A DNA stretch of 64,000 nt, taken from contig NZ_CM001466.1 of assembly GCF_000231055.2 (NCBI RefSeq), positions 2,812,643 to 2,876,642 of the forward strand, given 5' to 3'. Shown here piece by piece: positions 38,570 through 47,618 of the stretch. Positions within the stretch are counted from its first letter, which is position 1. Every line of letters begins with the position of its first letter. The notes under the pieces are model-generated. The model worked only from the letters and a program-made list of their open reading frames with translations. It had not been told where the DNA came from and did not search any database. Both the position numbers and the translations under genes were made by a program. This DNA is from Saccharomonospora azurea NA-128 (GTDB lineage Bacteria > Actinomycetota > Actinomycetes > Mycobacteriales > Pseudonocardiaceae).

Positions 38570-39375
38570 CCGAAGTTCTGCGTCCAGTACCAGCCGTCGG
38601 GGTTGAGGCCCACCCCGATCGCGGTGATGTCGCAGTTCAGGATGTTGCGGCGGTGGCCGTCGGACGACATCCACGCCTCCATCACGGCCTCCGCCGACGA
38701 CATGCCCATGGCGATGTTCTCGGCGGCCGGACTCGGGTATCCGGCAGCCTCGATCCGGTCGCTGAACGACCTGCCGTCACGGGAGGTGTGGGACAGGTAG
38801 CCACCGGCGGCCATGTCGTCGCTGTGGTCCTGAGCTGCGGCGACGAGCCGCTGGTCCACGCGCACGGCCGAGCAGCCGGCCTCCGCGCGTTCGGCGTTGA
38901 CGAGGTCGACGACCTCCCGATCGGCCGTGCCGGTCCGGCGCTCGCCGCTCGTGGCCGGAGCAGGGGGAGCAAGGGGAGCATCGTCGACCGACGAGCTGTC
39001 GGGGCTGCTCGACTCGTCGGCGGGGTCGGAGGGCGGGGAGGGATCCTGCGACGACGTGGAGGGTTCCTCGTCGCTGACGTCGGGGGCGGACGTCGTCGTG
39101 TCGGTCGTCGGGGCCGCCGGGGGCGGGGTCGGCTCGTCGGACGGTGTCGTACTCGTGGTGCTCTGCGTGGAGGTGCTCACTCCACCCGCCTCGGCACCAC
39201 CGGGCGATCCGTTCGGGGGTTCGGAGGCCAGCACCACCCTGGTGTCGTCGGGGTCCGGCTGTGACCACAGCAGGTGACCGCCGACCGCGACGGCCACCCC
39301 GACGAGCACGCTGGCAAACACCAGCAGTGACCGGACTCGCGAGCTCAGGGCAGGCACGGGCCGAGAAGTTACCAC
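38563..39375 (-). CDS. Secreted CAP-domain (SCP/PR1-like) protein
   Basis: A 270-residue protein with an N-terminal signal-anchor (SLLVFASVLVGVAVAVGGHLLW), a 100-residue Ser/Thr/Pro/Asp-rich stalk, and a C-terminal CAP domain. The domain carries NAERAEAGCSAVRVDQRL, HSDDMAAGGYLSH, ENIAMGMSSAEAVMEAWMSSDGHRRNI and the terminal NPDGWYWTQNFG. The two His and Glu of the CAP cleft are present. The stalk should span the cell wall. The family function is unclear (possible lipid binding or proteolysis). It starts at a GTG at 39375. Confidence 0.88.
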   Translation of the reverse strand: MVTSRPVPALSSRVRSLLVFASVLVGVAVAVGGHLLWSQPDPDDTRVVLASEPPNGSPGGAEAGGVSTSTQSTTSTTPSDEPTPPPAAPTTDTTTSAPDVSDEEPSTSSQDPSPPSDPADESSSPDSSSVDDAPLAPPAPATSGERRTGTADREVVDLVNAERAEAGCSAVRVDQRLVAAAQDHSDDMAAGGYLSHTSRDGRSFSDRIEAAGYPSPAAENIAMGMSSAEAVMEAWMSSDGHRRNILNCDITAIGVGLNPDGWYWTQNFGY

Positions 39376-39441
39376 CGGAGAGTGGTTTATTGAACCGTGA
39401 TGTGATTGTCCGCAACCCGTGTCACCACGGCGCGGGCCACC

Positions 39442-40026
39442 TCAGCGACGGGTGTCGACGCGGTCGAAGTTCTTGTAGGCCCTGCTGGGCGTGGGCCCCC
39501 GCTGCCCCTGGTAGCGCGACCCGACCTCGACCGAACCGTAGGGATACTCGGCCGGACTCGTCAGCTGGAACAAGCACAGCTGGCCGATCTTCATCCCCGG
39601 CCACAACGTGATCGGCAGGTTCGCGACGTTCGACAACTCCAGCGTGATGTGCCCACTGAAACCGGGGTCGATGAATCCCGCCGTCGAGTGCGTGAGCAGC
39701 CCGAGCCGCCCCAGCGACGACTTGCCCTCCAGCCGCCCCGCGAGATCGTCGGGCAACGTGAACAGCTCGAACGTCGACGCCAGCACGAACTCGCCGGGAT
39801 GCAGCACGAACGGGTCGTCGTCGCCGTCCTTCTCCACCATCGACGTCAGCTCGTCCTGCCGCAGCTTCGGGTCGATGTGGGTGTACTTGCTGTTGTCGAA
39901 AACACGGAAGAAGCGGTCGAGCCGCACATCGACACTCGACGGCTGCACCATCGCCGGGTCGAAGGGGTCGATCCCCAACCGTCCCGACTCCAGCGCCTTG
40001 CGAAGATCACGGTCACTCAACAGCAC
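39442..40026 (-). CDS. dcd: dCTP deaminase (bifunctional dCTP deaminase/dUTPase type)
   Basis: A 194-residue trimeric enzyme converting dCTP to dUTP; close actinobacterial relatives also hydrolyse dUTP to dUMP. Visible motifs are the opening [20 protein letters not shown], the nucleotide site [25 protein letters not shown], and the closing [15 protein letters not shown], whose RxxQ/RGPT C-terminus contacts the triphosphate. The start is the GTG at 40026. It lies 4 nt downstream of the MpaB-like gene on the same strand. Confidence 0.96.
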   Translation of the reverse strand: MLLSDRDLRKALESGRLGIDPFDPAMVQPSSVDVRLDRFFRVFDNSKYTHIDPKLRQDELTSMVEKDGDDDPFVLHPGEFVLASTFELFTLPDDLAGRLEGKSSLGRLGLLTHSTAGFIDPGFSGHITLELSNVANLPITLWPGMKIGQLCLFQLTSPAEYPYGSVEVGSRYQGQRGPTPSRAYKNFDRVDTRR

Positions 40027-40030
40027 GGCT

Positions 40031-41308
40031 TCACCCTAACCGGGCGGTGGGCGGCTCCCGCCGGGCGGCGGTCGACCTCGACGGCACGGACGTCCGCATG
40101 TGCCGCGCGTAGGTCGGGTCGTGCTCGACCAGGCGCCCGAGGCGCTCGGCGTAACGCGCTCGCGCGAGCGTGCCCAACCGTTCCTGCATCCACGTCGCGC
40201 CCGGCACCAGCTGCCGCACCGTCTCGGCGGCGAAGTTCCCCGCGGCGGCCGTCACGACGGCGGCCTGCGCCAGCGGATCGTCGGGAAGTCCCAGGAAGTC
40301 GGCGTTGGCGGGACCGAGCACGAGCCGGCTGATGGAGCCGTGGACCCGCATCGACAGCTCACCCAACACCGTGCCGAGCAGTCCGCGGTCGGCTCCCACG
40401 GCGGCGTGCGACCGGAGCAACGCCGCCGCGAGCCGTTTCGAGTCCTCGTCGGGCACGAACTCCGTCACCGCCAGCAGCCACAGCAACCGCCAGGCGTCGT
40501 CCTCCGTGGCGGGCAGCAACTCGTCGTCGACGCCCATGAGCCAGCCCACGTAGCGCCAGAGGTGGATGATGTCGGCGCGCTCCGACTCCGTGTAGCGCAC
40601 GCCGAGCATGCGCATGCCCACCACGTACACCAGCGAGAACAGCACCAATGTGCCCGCGGTCTGCACCTGGTTGATCGGCCGGTCCCACGCCGCGTAGTCC
40701 CAGCCGTCCCGTTTGTTCATCGCGGCCCGCACGTGGGCGTGCACGACGCGGACCCGCAACGCCGCCGCGTACCCGGCGGCACCGACCTGCAACGCACCCG
40801 GTGTCGTGACGTCGAGCCACCAGCGGGTCGTCTCGATCAACCGCCGGGTCGCCGCGTACTCGATCGCACCCGTTCCCACCAACGGCTTGGTGGCGCGCGA
40901 GGCCAGGTAGCCGCCCATCAGCGCCATGTCGCCGAGCGGGAAGAGGCTCAACACGCCCGTGCGCACGACGGCGCGCGCACCACGGTCGAGGCGTCGGTGA
41001 TCCACCCAGTACGGCGTCGCCTCGACACTGTCGAAGAAGTCGACGAGCTCACCTGGAGGGTCGTCCAGACTGTCGATGCCCTGGTCGAGGGCCTGATCGA
41101 ACAGCGCACGACCGCGTCCACGCGGCATCCGGCGCATCATCGCGACGACGGCGTCGGCGAGCGGATCCTCTCGCTCCGCGAACGCGCGCAACCGCCGCCG
41201 CTGACGTTCGGTGCCCCGGATGTCAGCGGGCGCGAACAGCAGAGTGGCGAGGCGGAAGCCGCCCTGCCGAAGGAGCTCCGGGTCAGGCAACCGCTCGTCA
41301 GCCATCAT
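40031..41308 (-). CDS. MpaB-like/DUF2236 oxygenase (latex-clearing-protein relative)
   Basis: A 425-residue predominantly helical protein of the DUF2236 family. The family includes the haem b rubber oxygenase Lcp and the MpaB protein of mycophenolic acid synthesis. Conserved family features are an Arg/Thr/His cluster, here [13 protein letters not shown] and [11 protein letters not shown] (probable proximal His), and [18 protein letters not shown]. There is no Tat or Sec signal, so it is intracellular, unlike Lcp. ATG codons at 41308 and 41305 are equivalent. A 16-bp palindrome shared with the lipase promoter lies directly upstream. dcd follows after 4 nt. Confidence 0.85.
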   Translation of the reverse strand: MMADERLPDPELLRQGGFRLATLLFAPADIRGTERQRRRLRAFAEREDPLADAVVAMMRRMPRGRGRALFDQALDQGIDSLDDPPGELVDFFDSVEATPYWVDHRRLDRGARAVVRTGVLSLFPLGDMALMGGYLASRATKPLVGTGAIEYAATRRLIETTRWWLDVTTPGALQVGAAGYAAALRVRVVHAHVRAAMNKRDGWDYAAWDRPINQVQTAGTLVLFSLVYVVGMRMLGVRYTESERADIIHLWRYVGWLMGVDDELLPATEDDAWRLLWLLAVTEFVPDEDSKRLAAALLRSHAAVGADRGLLGTVLGELSMRVHGSISRLVLGPANADFLGLPDDPLAQAAVVTAAAGNFAAETVRQLVPGATWMQERLGTLARARYAERLGRLVEHDPTYARHMRTSVPSRSTAARREPPTARLG

Positions 41309-41309
41309 G

Positions 41310-41346
41310 GACAACAAGTGTTGTCAGTTCGTGTGCGGAGCGTCAA
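41310..41346 (-). promoter_or_regulatory. MpaB-like gene promoter with GACAAC-N4-GTTGTC operator
   Basis: The palindrome GACAACAAGTGTTGTC (41310-41325) begins 2 nt before the start codon. On the minus strand a TTGACG hexamer (41341-41346) lies 15 nt upstream of it, so the palindrome covers the expected -10 and transcription start. Arms and 4-nt spacing equal those at the lipase promoter (1754-1769). Confidence 0.6.
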
Positions 41347-41421
41347 GGGACCCGAGAAGAGGCAGGGAAGGGGCACCCGCCCACCGTCGCGTGATCGCGA
41401 TCGTGTATGCTGTGAGCTGCT

Positions 41422-41492
41422 GCGGATGTAGTTCAATGGTAGAACATCAGCTTCCCAAGCTGAGAACGCGGGTTCGATTCCCGTCATCCGCT
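41422..41492 (+). tRNA. tRNA-Gly (anticodon CCC)
   Basis: The acceptor stem GCGGATG pairs with CATCCGC, with T as discriminator. The D-arm, the anticodon arm TCAGC-TTCCCAA-GCTGA (CCC at positions 34-36) and the T-arm GGGTTCGATTCCC are all canonical. CCA is not encoded. A TATGCT -10 lies 11 nt upstream and a strong terminator follows. Confidence 0.97.
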
Positions 41493-41501
41493 CTCACCGC
41501 G

Positions 41502-41528
41502 AACCCCCAGGTCGAAAGCCTGGGGGTT
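41502..41528 (+). terminator. Rho-independent terminator after tRNA-Gly
   Basis: A 10-bp perfect stem (AACCCCCAGG at 41502-41511 with 41519-41528), a 7-nt loop TCGAAAG and a following TTCGTTTC tract. Confidence 0.9.
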
Positions 41529-41536
41529 TTCGTTTC

Positions 41537-41812
41537 TCAGTCCCTCCGGCTCTCCTGCCGCGTGGTGAGCCGCTCGCCCCAATCCGTGGTCAGCAACAGG
41601 ACCCGGAACGTGGAGAGCACGAAACCGGGGGCGAAGACGAGGTAGGGAAACGGCCCACCCCAGTGCATGGCGTCGAGCAGCCACAGGAAGCCCGCCACGG
41701 ACGCACCCATGTGGACGAGCAGCACCACGAGCCGCCGCTCCTCGTCCTTGATCGGCAGACACGCCCAGACCAGTGAGACGAGCAGCAGCGCGAGCAGCAG
41801 GAACAGCCCCAT
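41537..41812 (-). CDS. Small membrane protein, unknown
   Basis: A 91-residue protein with three predicted membrane helices: residues 1-19 (GLFLLLALLLVSLVWACLP), about 28-45 (VVLLVHMGASVAGFLWLL) and about 55-72. A basic tail (TTRQESRRD) suggests a cytoplasmic C-terminus. No family was recognised. It starts at an ATG at 41812 and ends just past the tRNA terminator, to which it is convergent. Confidence 0.7.
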   Translation of the reverse strand: MGLFLLLALLLVSLVWACLPIKDEERRLVVLLVHMGASVAGFLWLLDAMHWGGPFPYLVFAPGFVLSTFRVLLLTTDWGERLTTRQESRRD

Positions 41813-42000
41813 CCCGGGTGAGGCTACGCGCGCCGATCACCGAGCGGTCCGCTCCGCGGCACCGCCGCGTCGTTTCGGGCCGGTCGGCACCCATGGTCGA
41901 CCCCGAACGTCCCTGCCTCCCTCGCCCGAATCGGTGAACCGTGACAAGCGGGTCGACACATCGGGTGTCCTCCATGGAGTCGGAGAAGAGATGACCGAGC

Positions 42001-42582
42001 ATGGCACAGCAGAAGGACGACGATCAGGCCGATCAGGTCGAACCCGTCAAACGCAGACTCGGAAAGTGGCCGTGGATCTTCGCGATACTCGCGGTACTCG
42101 TCGTCGTGATCGTGGTCAACACCAACCGGGACGGCGGGGACACGGCGACGGCCCCCGCTCCGGCTCCCGAGCAGGTCGCCGAGCCGGAACCCGTCGGCGT
42201 CGGCCGGCCGGTGCGTGACGGGTTGTTCGAGTTCACCGTCGTCGGCGTGGAGTACAGCCCGTCAGTGGGGGATCAGTACGTCTCCGAGACGGCTCAGGGG
42301 CAGTACGCGACGGTGACGGTGCGCGTGGCCAACATCGGCAACGAAGCGCGTAGCTTCGCCGACACTGACCAGTACCTCTTCGACGCCGACGATCGGCGCT
42401 ACTCGACCGACCTCGCCGCCGAGTCGCTGATCCCGGGCAACGACGTCTTCTACAACCCGATCAATCCCGGCAACGTGGTCGAGGGCGCCCTCGTCTACGA
42501 CGTGCCCGTCGACGTCGAACCCACCCGCATCGAACTGCACGATTCGGCCTTCAGTCAGGGGGTGTCGGTCGGTCTCCGGTGA
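42001..42582 (+). CDS. DUF4352-type membrane-anchored protein
   Basis: A 193-residue protein with a cytoplasmic basic N-terminus, one signal-anchor helix (WPWIFAILAVLVVVIVVNTN) and an exported beta-sandwich domain of the DUF4352/telomeric-repeat-like type. It shows VRDGLFEFTVVGVEYSPSVG, GQYATVTVRVANIGNEARSF and LIPGNDVFYNPINPGN. Such domains occur in many actinobacterial surface proteins of unknown role, often beside lipid or cell-wall genes. The ATG at 42001 has a purine-rich stretch upstream. The phosphatase-like gene follows. Confidence 0.85.
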   Translation: MAQQKDDDQADQVEPVKRRLGKWPWIFAILAVLVVVIVVNTNRDGGDTATAPAPAPEQVAEPEPVGVGRPVRDGLFEFTVVGVEYSPSVGDQYVSETAQGQYATVTVRVANIGNEARSFADTDQYLFDADDRRYSTDLAAESLIPGNDVFYNPINPGNVVEGALVYDVPVDVEPTRIELHDSAFSQGVSVGLR

Positions 42583-42689
42583 GCACCGCGGGTCCCTCGC
42601 GGGCCGGTCGGCGTACGCGAAGTGCGGACACGCGTGCGAGAGGCGCGGACACGGCGCGGAGGTTTCGTCGGGTGCGGCACACTCGCACC

Positions 42690-43142
42690 GTGAGTGGGAG
42701 ATTGAGCGGAGCCACCCGGTTGCCCGACGGCGTCTGGGTGCGGGGCCGCGGGCTGCGCGAAGCACCGCCCGGCGGTGAGACACCCGAGTACGGCCTGTAC
42801 CTCGGCGGACCACGCCTGCGCGCACGCCACGAGCCGGCACTGACGTGGCCGCATGACTGGGTGCTCTGGCGGGACGGTCTCCTGCCCTCGGACTGGACCA
42901 CGACGGCCGAGAAGCTGCTCGACCTGCACGAGAAGGCCGCGGCCGGGCAGGCTGTCGAGCTCGCGTGCCACGGCGGCCTCGGTCGCACGGGCACGGCGAT
43001 GGCCTGCCTGGCCACGTTGAGCGGACTGTCCTCACGCGAGGCCGTCCGCTGGGCACGCACCCACTACCGGTCGCGCGCCGTCGAGGTGCCCTGGCAGCGC
43101 CGTTACGTGACCTGGTTCGCCGCCCACACGCGCAGCCGCTGA
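42690..43142 (+). CDS. Protein-tyrosine/dual-specificity phosphatase-like protein
   Basis: A 150-residue protein with the Cys-based phosphatase loop CHGGLGRTG (CxxxxxR plus Thr/Gly) near residue 93, preceded by VELAC and followed by a helix. The general-acid loop is not obvious, so activity is likely but the substrate unknown. I chose the GTG at 42690; a longer frame begins at a GTG at 42579 that overlaps the stop of the DUF4352 gene (GTGA) but would add an Arg-rich, poorly ordered segment. In either case it is probably co-transcribed with that gene. Confidence 0.75.
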   Translation: MSGRLSGATRLPDGVWVRGRGLREAPPGGETPEYGLYLGGPRLRARHEPALTWPHDWVLWRDGLLPSDWTTTAEKLLDLHEKAAAGQAVELACHGGLGRTGTAMACLATLSGLSSREAVRWARTHYRSRAVEVPWQRRYVTWFAAHTRSR

Positions 43143-43156
43143 CGGGTCTGCCGCGG

Positions 43157-43495
43157 TCAGTCGTCGAGCTGCCTGCGCAGCGTCGCCGGCGCCTTGCGCC
43201 GCCACGCCTGCTCGATCAGCTCGCCGAGTTCTCCGCCGTCGATCACGTCGAGGTCCACGAGGATGGCGCCGTAGCCGTCGTAGTGCGGGGTGGTGTGGAA
43301 CGCGGGTGAGCCGGACGCCAGCATGGCCTCCTTCTCGTCCAGCTCGCACATCACCACGAGCCATCCCTCCGCCTCGGTACGCAGCCGGAGGAACGTCCGG
43401 CCACCCACCTTCGCCGCGGGAGTGCGGTACGACGTCGAGATCTCGACGCCGGGAAGTCTGCTCGCGAGCCTCACCACGTCGTCCCAGGTCTGCAC
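43157..43495 (-). CDS. MmcQ/YjbR family protein
   Basis: A 112-residue protein of the MmcQ/YjbR (double-wing) fold, a CyaY-like family suggested to bind DNA. It has QTWDDVVRLASRLPGVEISTSYRTPAAKVGGRTFLRL, GWLVVMCELDEKEAM and a terminal LIEQAWRRKAPATL helix, all typical. The GTG at 43495 places QTWDDV at the very start, as in homologues; a longer frame to 43609 would add unrelated residues. It is convergent with the phosphatase-like gene. Confidence 0.85.
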   Translation of the reverse strand: MQTWDDVVRLASRLPGVEISTSYRTPAAKVGGRTFLRLRTEAEGWLVVMCELDEKEAMLASGSPAFHTTPHYDGYGAILVDLDVIDGGELGELIEQAWRRKAPATLRRQLDD

Positions 43496-43620
43496 CTCTG
43501 CGATCGTGCCATCCGACGGGCACTCTGGCGATCGGTCATCGGCCGGACGGCCGAGAAAACCCCGCGCGGCGGTCCGCTCGACCGAGGTCTCCACCCCGGT
43601 CCGCGCCATAGCGTCGCGGC

Positions 43621-44361
43621 ATGACGACGGCACAGGAGACAGCACTGGCGTACGGCCTCGGCGCGTTCGTGGTCGTGTGGAGCATGCTCGCGATCCCACA
43701 GTTGATCATCCATCTCGCCAGGTTCGGCCGTGTCGACCGGCGTCGCGTCCTGACCACCGGCGTCGTCACGCTGTACGCCTGCCTCGCCGTGGCGGTCGTC
43801 GTGCTGCCGCTGCCCGGGCCCGGCGACCAGCGACTCGCCCAGACCGTGCAGCTCGTGCCGTTCCAGTGGGTCACCGACGTGGGTACCGAGCTCGCGACGT
43901 ACGGGCTGCCCCGCAGCCACGCCCTGCTGACCCTGACGTTCCAGCAGCTCGCCATGAACGTGCTGCTGTTCGTGCCGCTGGGAGCGCTCTGCGTGCTGCT
44001 GTGGCGCCGCGGGTTCCTGTTCACGACGCTGGCCGGGTTCGGCGTGTCGCTCCTGGTGGAGATCACCCAGCTCACCGCGAACTTCGGCACCGCACCGTTC
44101 GTCTACCGCATCTTCGACGTGGACGATCTGATGGCGAACACGGCGGGTGCGGTGTTGGGTTGGGTGGCCGCCACCGTGGCACTGCTGCTGGTTCGTCTCA
44201 GGAAGGCGGACGCCGCCCGGGCATCGGCAGCCGTGAGGCCCACGCCGCTCGCGGCAGCGGTTCCGCCTCACCGAGCCGCACCAGATGCTCGTGCCGTCGC
44301 CGGGCCTGTCGGCGCGCCTCACGCTGATCTTCGTACACAACCGTTGCCGCTGCCGCGATGA
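43621..44361 (+). CDS. VanZ family membrane protein
   Basis: A 246-residue membrane protein with five helices. The VanZ signature is seen as NVLLFVPLGALCVLLWRR, VSLLVEITQLTANFG and FDVDDLMANTAGAVLGW. VanZ-type proteins confer low-level teicoplanin resistance in enterococci; in actinomycetes the role is unknown. The C-terminal 50 residues are Ala/Pro/Arg-rich and overlap an opposite-strand frame at 44198-44401, so the true C-terminus carries coding information on both strands or is a passive tail. The ATG is at 43621. Confidence 0.88.
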   Translation: MTTAQETALAYGLGAFVVVWSMLAIPQLIIHLARFGRVDRRRVLTTGVVTLYACLAVAVVVLPLPGPGDQRLAQTVQLVPFQWVTDVGTELATYGLPRSHALLTLTFQQLAMNVLLFVPLGALCVLLWRRGFLFTTLAGFGVSLLVEITQLTANFGTAPFVYRIFDVDDLMANTAGAVLGWVAATVALLLVRLRKADAARASAAVRPTPLAAAVPPHRAAPDARAVAGPVGAPHADLRTQPLPLPR

Positions 44362-44401
44362 GCAGCAGGACGACGATGACGAAGACCAGAGCCAGTTGCA
44401 C
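44198..44401 (-). CDS. Possible small single-span membrane protein antisense to the VanZ tail
   Basis: A 67-residue frame with an N-terminal membrane helix (LALVFVIVVLLLIAAAATVVY) followed by a basic amphipathic segment (REARRQARRRHEHLVRLG). The composition is typical of real small actinobacterial membrane proteins, and the ATG at 44401 lies outside the VanZ frame. The last 164 nt overlap the VanZ C-terminal tail on the opposite strand. Either or both may be translated. Confidence 0.5.
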   Translation of the reverse strand: MQLALVFVIVVLLLIAAAATVVYEDQREARRQARRRHEHLVRLGEAEPLPRAAWASRLPMPGRRPPS

Positions 44402-44657
44402 GCCATCCCCCTTGATGCCGTTGTGTGTGGCTCATCACAGACTAGGGGCTCCGGGGCGCCGTCACCAGCCCTTCACCATCCGTGGCCCGCGCAATCGGGC
44501 GAGGCAGCGCCGTCGGTGCTGCTCGACGGCCACCCTTCTCCGCCAATTCGCTCCCCTGGTGTAACTCGGCGTGATTCGGTGTAGCCAATTCGGCCCAGCG
44601 GGAATACCCCGTCCAGGGGAGCGGCACGCCAGGGGGAGCGTGCGGGAGGAGGCCGGG

Positions 44658-45398
44658 ATGGCATTCGGCGCACACGCCGGGCGCGGCGCGTACGGCATGG
44701 ACAGGGCAACCCGGACTCTCACCGTGGCCGCCGTCGACTCGGTGCCCGTCTACCGCGAGGGCCTGGGCGCCGTCATCGGTCGCACCCCGGGACTGCGGTG
44801 GGGCGGACACGCGGCAAGCCACCACGCCGGCATCCAGCTGTGCGAGCAACTACGCCCGGACCTGATGCTCATCGATTCGGCGCTGGACCCTCACGCCCAC
44901 CTCGTCCGCCTCCTGGTGGAGGCGCACCCGATGCTGGTGGTCACGCTGCTCGTCGACGCGGCGCACCGCACCACCGCGTATCTGGCCACGATCCTGGAGG
45001 CGGGTGCCCACGGGGCGTTGCCGCGCACCGTGGATCCTCGCCGGCTCACCGAAGGCATTCGCCGCACCTACGTGGAACGGCACTACACCGACCCGGCGCT
45101 GGCCGCGCTCGTGCCGAGACAGCGCACGGGCGAGTCGAGCACGGCGCGGCAGCCGATGCCGCTGTCGCGGCGCGAGTACCAGGTGCTGCAGCTGATCGCC
45201 GAGGGCATGGAGAACTCCGCCGTGGCCGACACGCTCTTCCTGTCGGTGGAGACCGTCCGCACGCACGTCAAGAGCATCCTGCGCAAGTTGTCCGCACGCG
45301 ACCGCACGCACGCGGTGACGAAGGCGTTCCGCTCCGGGCTGCTCGTCATCAACCCCGCCGACCAGGACCAGCCGGGCGCACGGTCGCCGCGCTCCTGA
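44658..45398 (+). CDS. LuxR family response regulator
   Basis: A 246-residue regulator with a receiver-like domain (LTVAAVDSVPVYREGLGAVIG, then LMLIDSALD with a candidate phosphorylated Asp) and a C-terminal LuxR HTH (LSRREYQVLQLIAEGMENSAVADTLFLSVETVRTHVKSILRKL). The receiver lacks the usual acidic pair at its start, since VDS replaces DD, so it may be phosphorylation-independent. GGGAGGAGG lies 7 nt before the ATG at 44658. No sensor kinase is adjacent. Confidence 0.88.
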   Translation: MAFGAHAGRGAYGMDRATRTLTVAAVDSVPVYREGLGAVIGRTPGLRWGGHAASHHAGIQLCEQLRPDLMLIDSALDPHAHLVRLLVEAHPMLVVTLLVDAAHRTTAYLATILEAGAHGALPRTVDPRRLTEGIRRTYVERHYTDPALAALVPRQRTGESSTARQPMPLSRREYQVLQLIAEGMENSAVADTLFLSVETVRTHVKSILRKLSARDRTHAVTKAFRSGLLVINPADQDQPGARSPRS

Positions 45399-45481
45399 TC
45401 GGGCGCGCCTGGACGTCCGCACTCTTTCACCGCGCAACGGTTCGCTCTGCACACATCACAGTCCTGCCGCAGTGCTCGCAA

Positions 45482-45521
45482 ATGTTACCGGTTGGTACTA
45501 TCCTGATGTTACCGGCCAGTA
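45482..45521 (+). promoter_or_regulatory. Tandem ATGTTACCGG repeats upstream of the FadE5-like gene
   Basis: ATGTTACCGG-TTGGTA (45482-45497) and ATGTTACCGG-CCAGTA (45506-45521) are direct repeats with a 24-bp period. The first contains the inverted repeat TACC-GGTT-GGTA, and the second a weaker version. This is the arrangement expected for a TetR-type repressor binding two sites on one face of the DNA. The sites lie about 90-125 nt before the start codon at 45609. Confidence 0.5.
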
Positions 45522-45608
45522 GGGCAGTGTTGGTCACGCTGATCGCGTGTCCTGTCGGCGACAGAAGTGCCCAGCCGGAGTGCCGAACAACCCGTACGGA
45601 GTGACGAC

Positions 45609-47453
45609 ATGGGCCACTACAAGAGCAATGTCCGAGACCTGGAGTTCAACCTCTTCGAGGTCCTCGGCGTGCAGGACCGCCTCGGCAAGGGAGTACTCGC
45701 GGAGTCCGACGAGGAGACCGCGCGCGGTGTGCTGTCCGAGCTGAACAACCTTGCCGTCGGTCCGCTCGCCGAGTCGTTCGTCGACGCCGACCGCAACCCG
45801 CCGGTGTACGACCCCAAGACCTTCTCCGCCACGCTGCCGGAGTCCTTCAAGAAGAGCTACCAGGCTCTCTGGGACGGCGAGTGGTGGCGGCTGGGACTCA
45901 CCGACAACCTCGGTGGCTTCGGCCTGCCTCCCACGGTGCAGTGGGCCGCCGCCGAACTGATCCTCGGCGCCAACCCGGCGTTGTACATGTACCTGGCGGG
46001 CCCGAACTTCGCCATGATCCTCGACCGCAACGGCACCGAGGAGCAGAAGCGCTGGGCGCAGATCATGATCGACCGCGCGTGGGGCGCCACGATGGTGCTC
46101 ACCGAGCCAGACGCCGGTTCGGACGTGGGCGCGGGTCGCACCAAGGCCGTCAAGCAGGAGGACGGCTCCTGGCACATCGAGGGCGTCAAGCGGTTCATCA
46201 CCTCGGGCGACCAGGACATGACCGAGAACATCATGCACCTGGTGCTGGCCCGGCCCGAAGGCCCCGGCATCGAGCCGAAGCCCGGCACCAAGGGCCTGTC
46301 GCTGTTCCTCGTGCCGAAGTTCCACTTCGACACCAACACCGGCGAGCTCGGTGAGCGCAACGGCGCCTTCGTGACGAACGTCGAGCACAAGATGGGCCTC
46401 AAGGTGTCCACCACCTGCGAGCTCACGTTCGGCCAGCACGGCACCCCGGCCAAGGGCTGGCTGCTCGGCGAGGTGCACGACGGCATCGCGCAGATGTTCC
46501 AGGTCATCGAGTACGCCCGCATGATGGTGGGCACGAAGGCCATCGCGACGCTGTCCACCGGTTACCTCAACGCGCTGGAGTACGCGAAGGAGCGCGTGCA
46601 GGGTGCGGACCTCACCAGGCAGACCGACAAGACCGCCCCGCGCGTCACCATCACGCACCACCCCGACGTGCGCCGGTCGCTCATGCTCCAGAAGGCCTAC
46701 GCCGAGGGGCTGCGCGCCGTCTACCTGTACACGGCGTCGTTCCAGGACCAGGTGTGGACGCAGGAGGGCGACGCCGAGTCGCTCGACCTGGCGGAGCGCG
46801 TGAACGACCTGCTGCTGCCCATCGTCAAGGGCGTCGGCTCCGAGCGGGCCACCGAGCAGCTCGTGCAGTCGCTCCAGACGCTCGGTGGTTCGGGCTTCCT
46901 GCAGGACTACCCGATCGAGCAGTACATCCGCGACTCGAAGATCGACTCGCTGTACGAGGGCACGACCGCGATCCAGTCCATGGACTTCTTCTTCCGGAAG
47001 ATCGTCCGGGACAAGGGCAAGGCCCTCGGCTACATCGCCGGCGAGATCTCGAAGTTCATCGCGGCCGAGGCGGGCAACGGCAGGCTCAAGAAGGAGCGGG
47101 CGCTGCTGAAGCAGGCCCTGGAAGACGTCCAGGCCATGCTCGGCACGATGATCGGCTACCTGACGTCGTCGCAGGAGGACGTCACCAACATCTACAAGGT
47201 CGGCCAGAACACCGTCCGACTGCTGATGTCGGCCGGTGACCTGCTCGTCGGCTGGCAGCTGCTCAAGCAGGCGGAGATCGCCCAGGCCGCGCTGGACGCG
47301 GGCGCCTCCGGCAAGGACGTGCCGTTCTACCAGGGCAAGCTCGCCGTCGCGTCGTTCTTCGCGAAGAACGTACTGCCGGAGCTGTCGGCCCGTCGGGCGA
47401 TCGTGGAGGCCACCGACAACGAGCTCATGGAGATCGACGAAGCCGCGTTCTGA
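45609..47453 (+). CDS. Acyl-CoA dehydrogenase, FadE5-like
   Basis: A 614-residue acyl-CoA dehydrogenase of the FadE5 type (Mycobacterium tuberculosis FadE5 has a similar length and the same [19 protein letters not shown] opening). It shows the FAD/substrate blocks [18 protein letters not shown] and [16 protein letters not shown], and the C-terminal catalytic region [21 protein letters not shown] with the conserved Glu. A C-terminal four-helix extension is present. It should carry out the first step of beta-oxidation and pass electrons to ETF, which EtfD re-oxidises. The ATG at 45609 follows GGAGTGACGAC. Confidence 0.93.
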   Translation: MGHYKSNVRDLEFNLFEVLGVQDRLGKGVLAESDEETARGVLSELNNLAVGPLAESFVDADRNPPVYDPKTFSATLPESFKKSYQALWDGEWWRLGLTDNLGGFGLPPTVQWAAAELILGANPALYMYLAGPNFAMILDRNGTEEQKRWAQIMIDRAWGATMVLTEPDAGSDVGAGRTKAVKQEDGSWHIEGVKRFITSGDQDMTENIMHLVLARPEGPGIEPKPGTKGLSLFLVPKFHFDTNTGELGERNGAFVTNVEHKMGLKVSTTCELTFGQHGTPAKGWLLGEVHDGIAQMFQVIEYARMMVGTKAIATLSTGYLNALEYAKERVQGADLTRQTDKTAPRVTITHHPDVRRSLMLQKAYAEGLRAVYLYTASFQDQVWTQEGDAESLDLAERVNDLLLPIVKGVGSERATEQLVQSLQTLGGSGFLQDYPIEQYIRDSKIDSLYEGTTAIQSMDFFFRKIVRDKGKALGYIAGEISKFIAAEAGNGRLKKERALLKQALEDVQAMLGTMIGYLTSSQEDVTNIYKVGQNTVRLLMSAGDLLVGWQLLKQAEIAQAALDAGASGKDVPFYQGKLAVASFFAKNVLPELSARRAIVEATDNELMEIDEAAF

Positions 47454-47490
47454 GTCGTTCGGACGCGAGCGTCGACAGGGGACACAGCGG

Positions 47491-47544
47491 ACACGAGGGG
47501 CCGCCTTCCGCCTCACTCGGGGCGCGGGAGGTGGCCCTTCGTGT
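47491..47544 (+). terminator. Terminator hairpin after the FadE5-like gene
   Basis: A 15-bp stem with two G-T pairs (47491-47505 with 47530-47544) and a 24-nt loop, starting 37 nt after the stop codon. Confidence 0.6.
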
Positions 47545-47618
47545 GCGCAGGGTTGGCGATCAACTCGGGTGGGTACCTCTATCGGGTCAACGACTCCGGT
47601 GGTGAAGGAGCACGCACC

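Noticed and set aside
42579-42689. The longer start of the phosphatase-like gene overlapping the DUF4352 stop (GTGA)
   Set aside because: It is possible, but it would add 37 Arg/Thr/Ala-rich residues before the conserved LSGATRLPDGVWV start. I kept the shorter start with reduced confidence.
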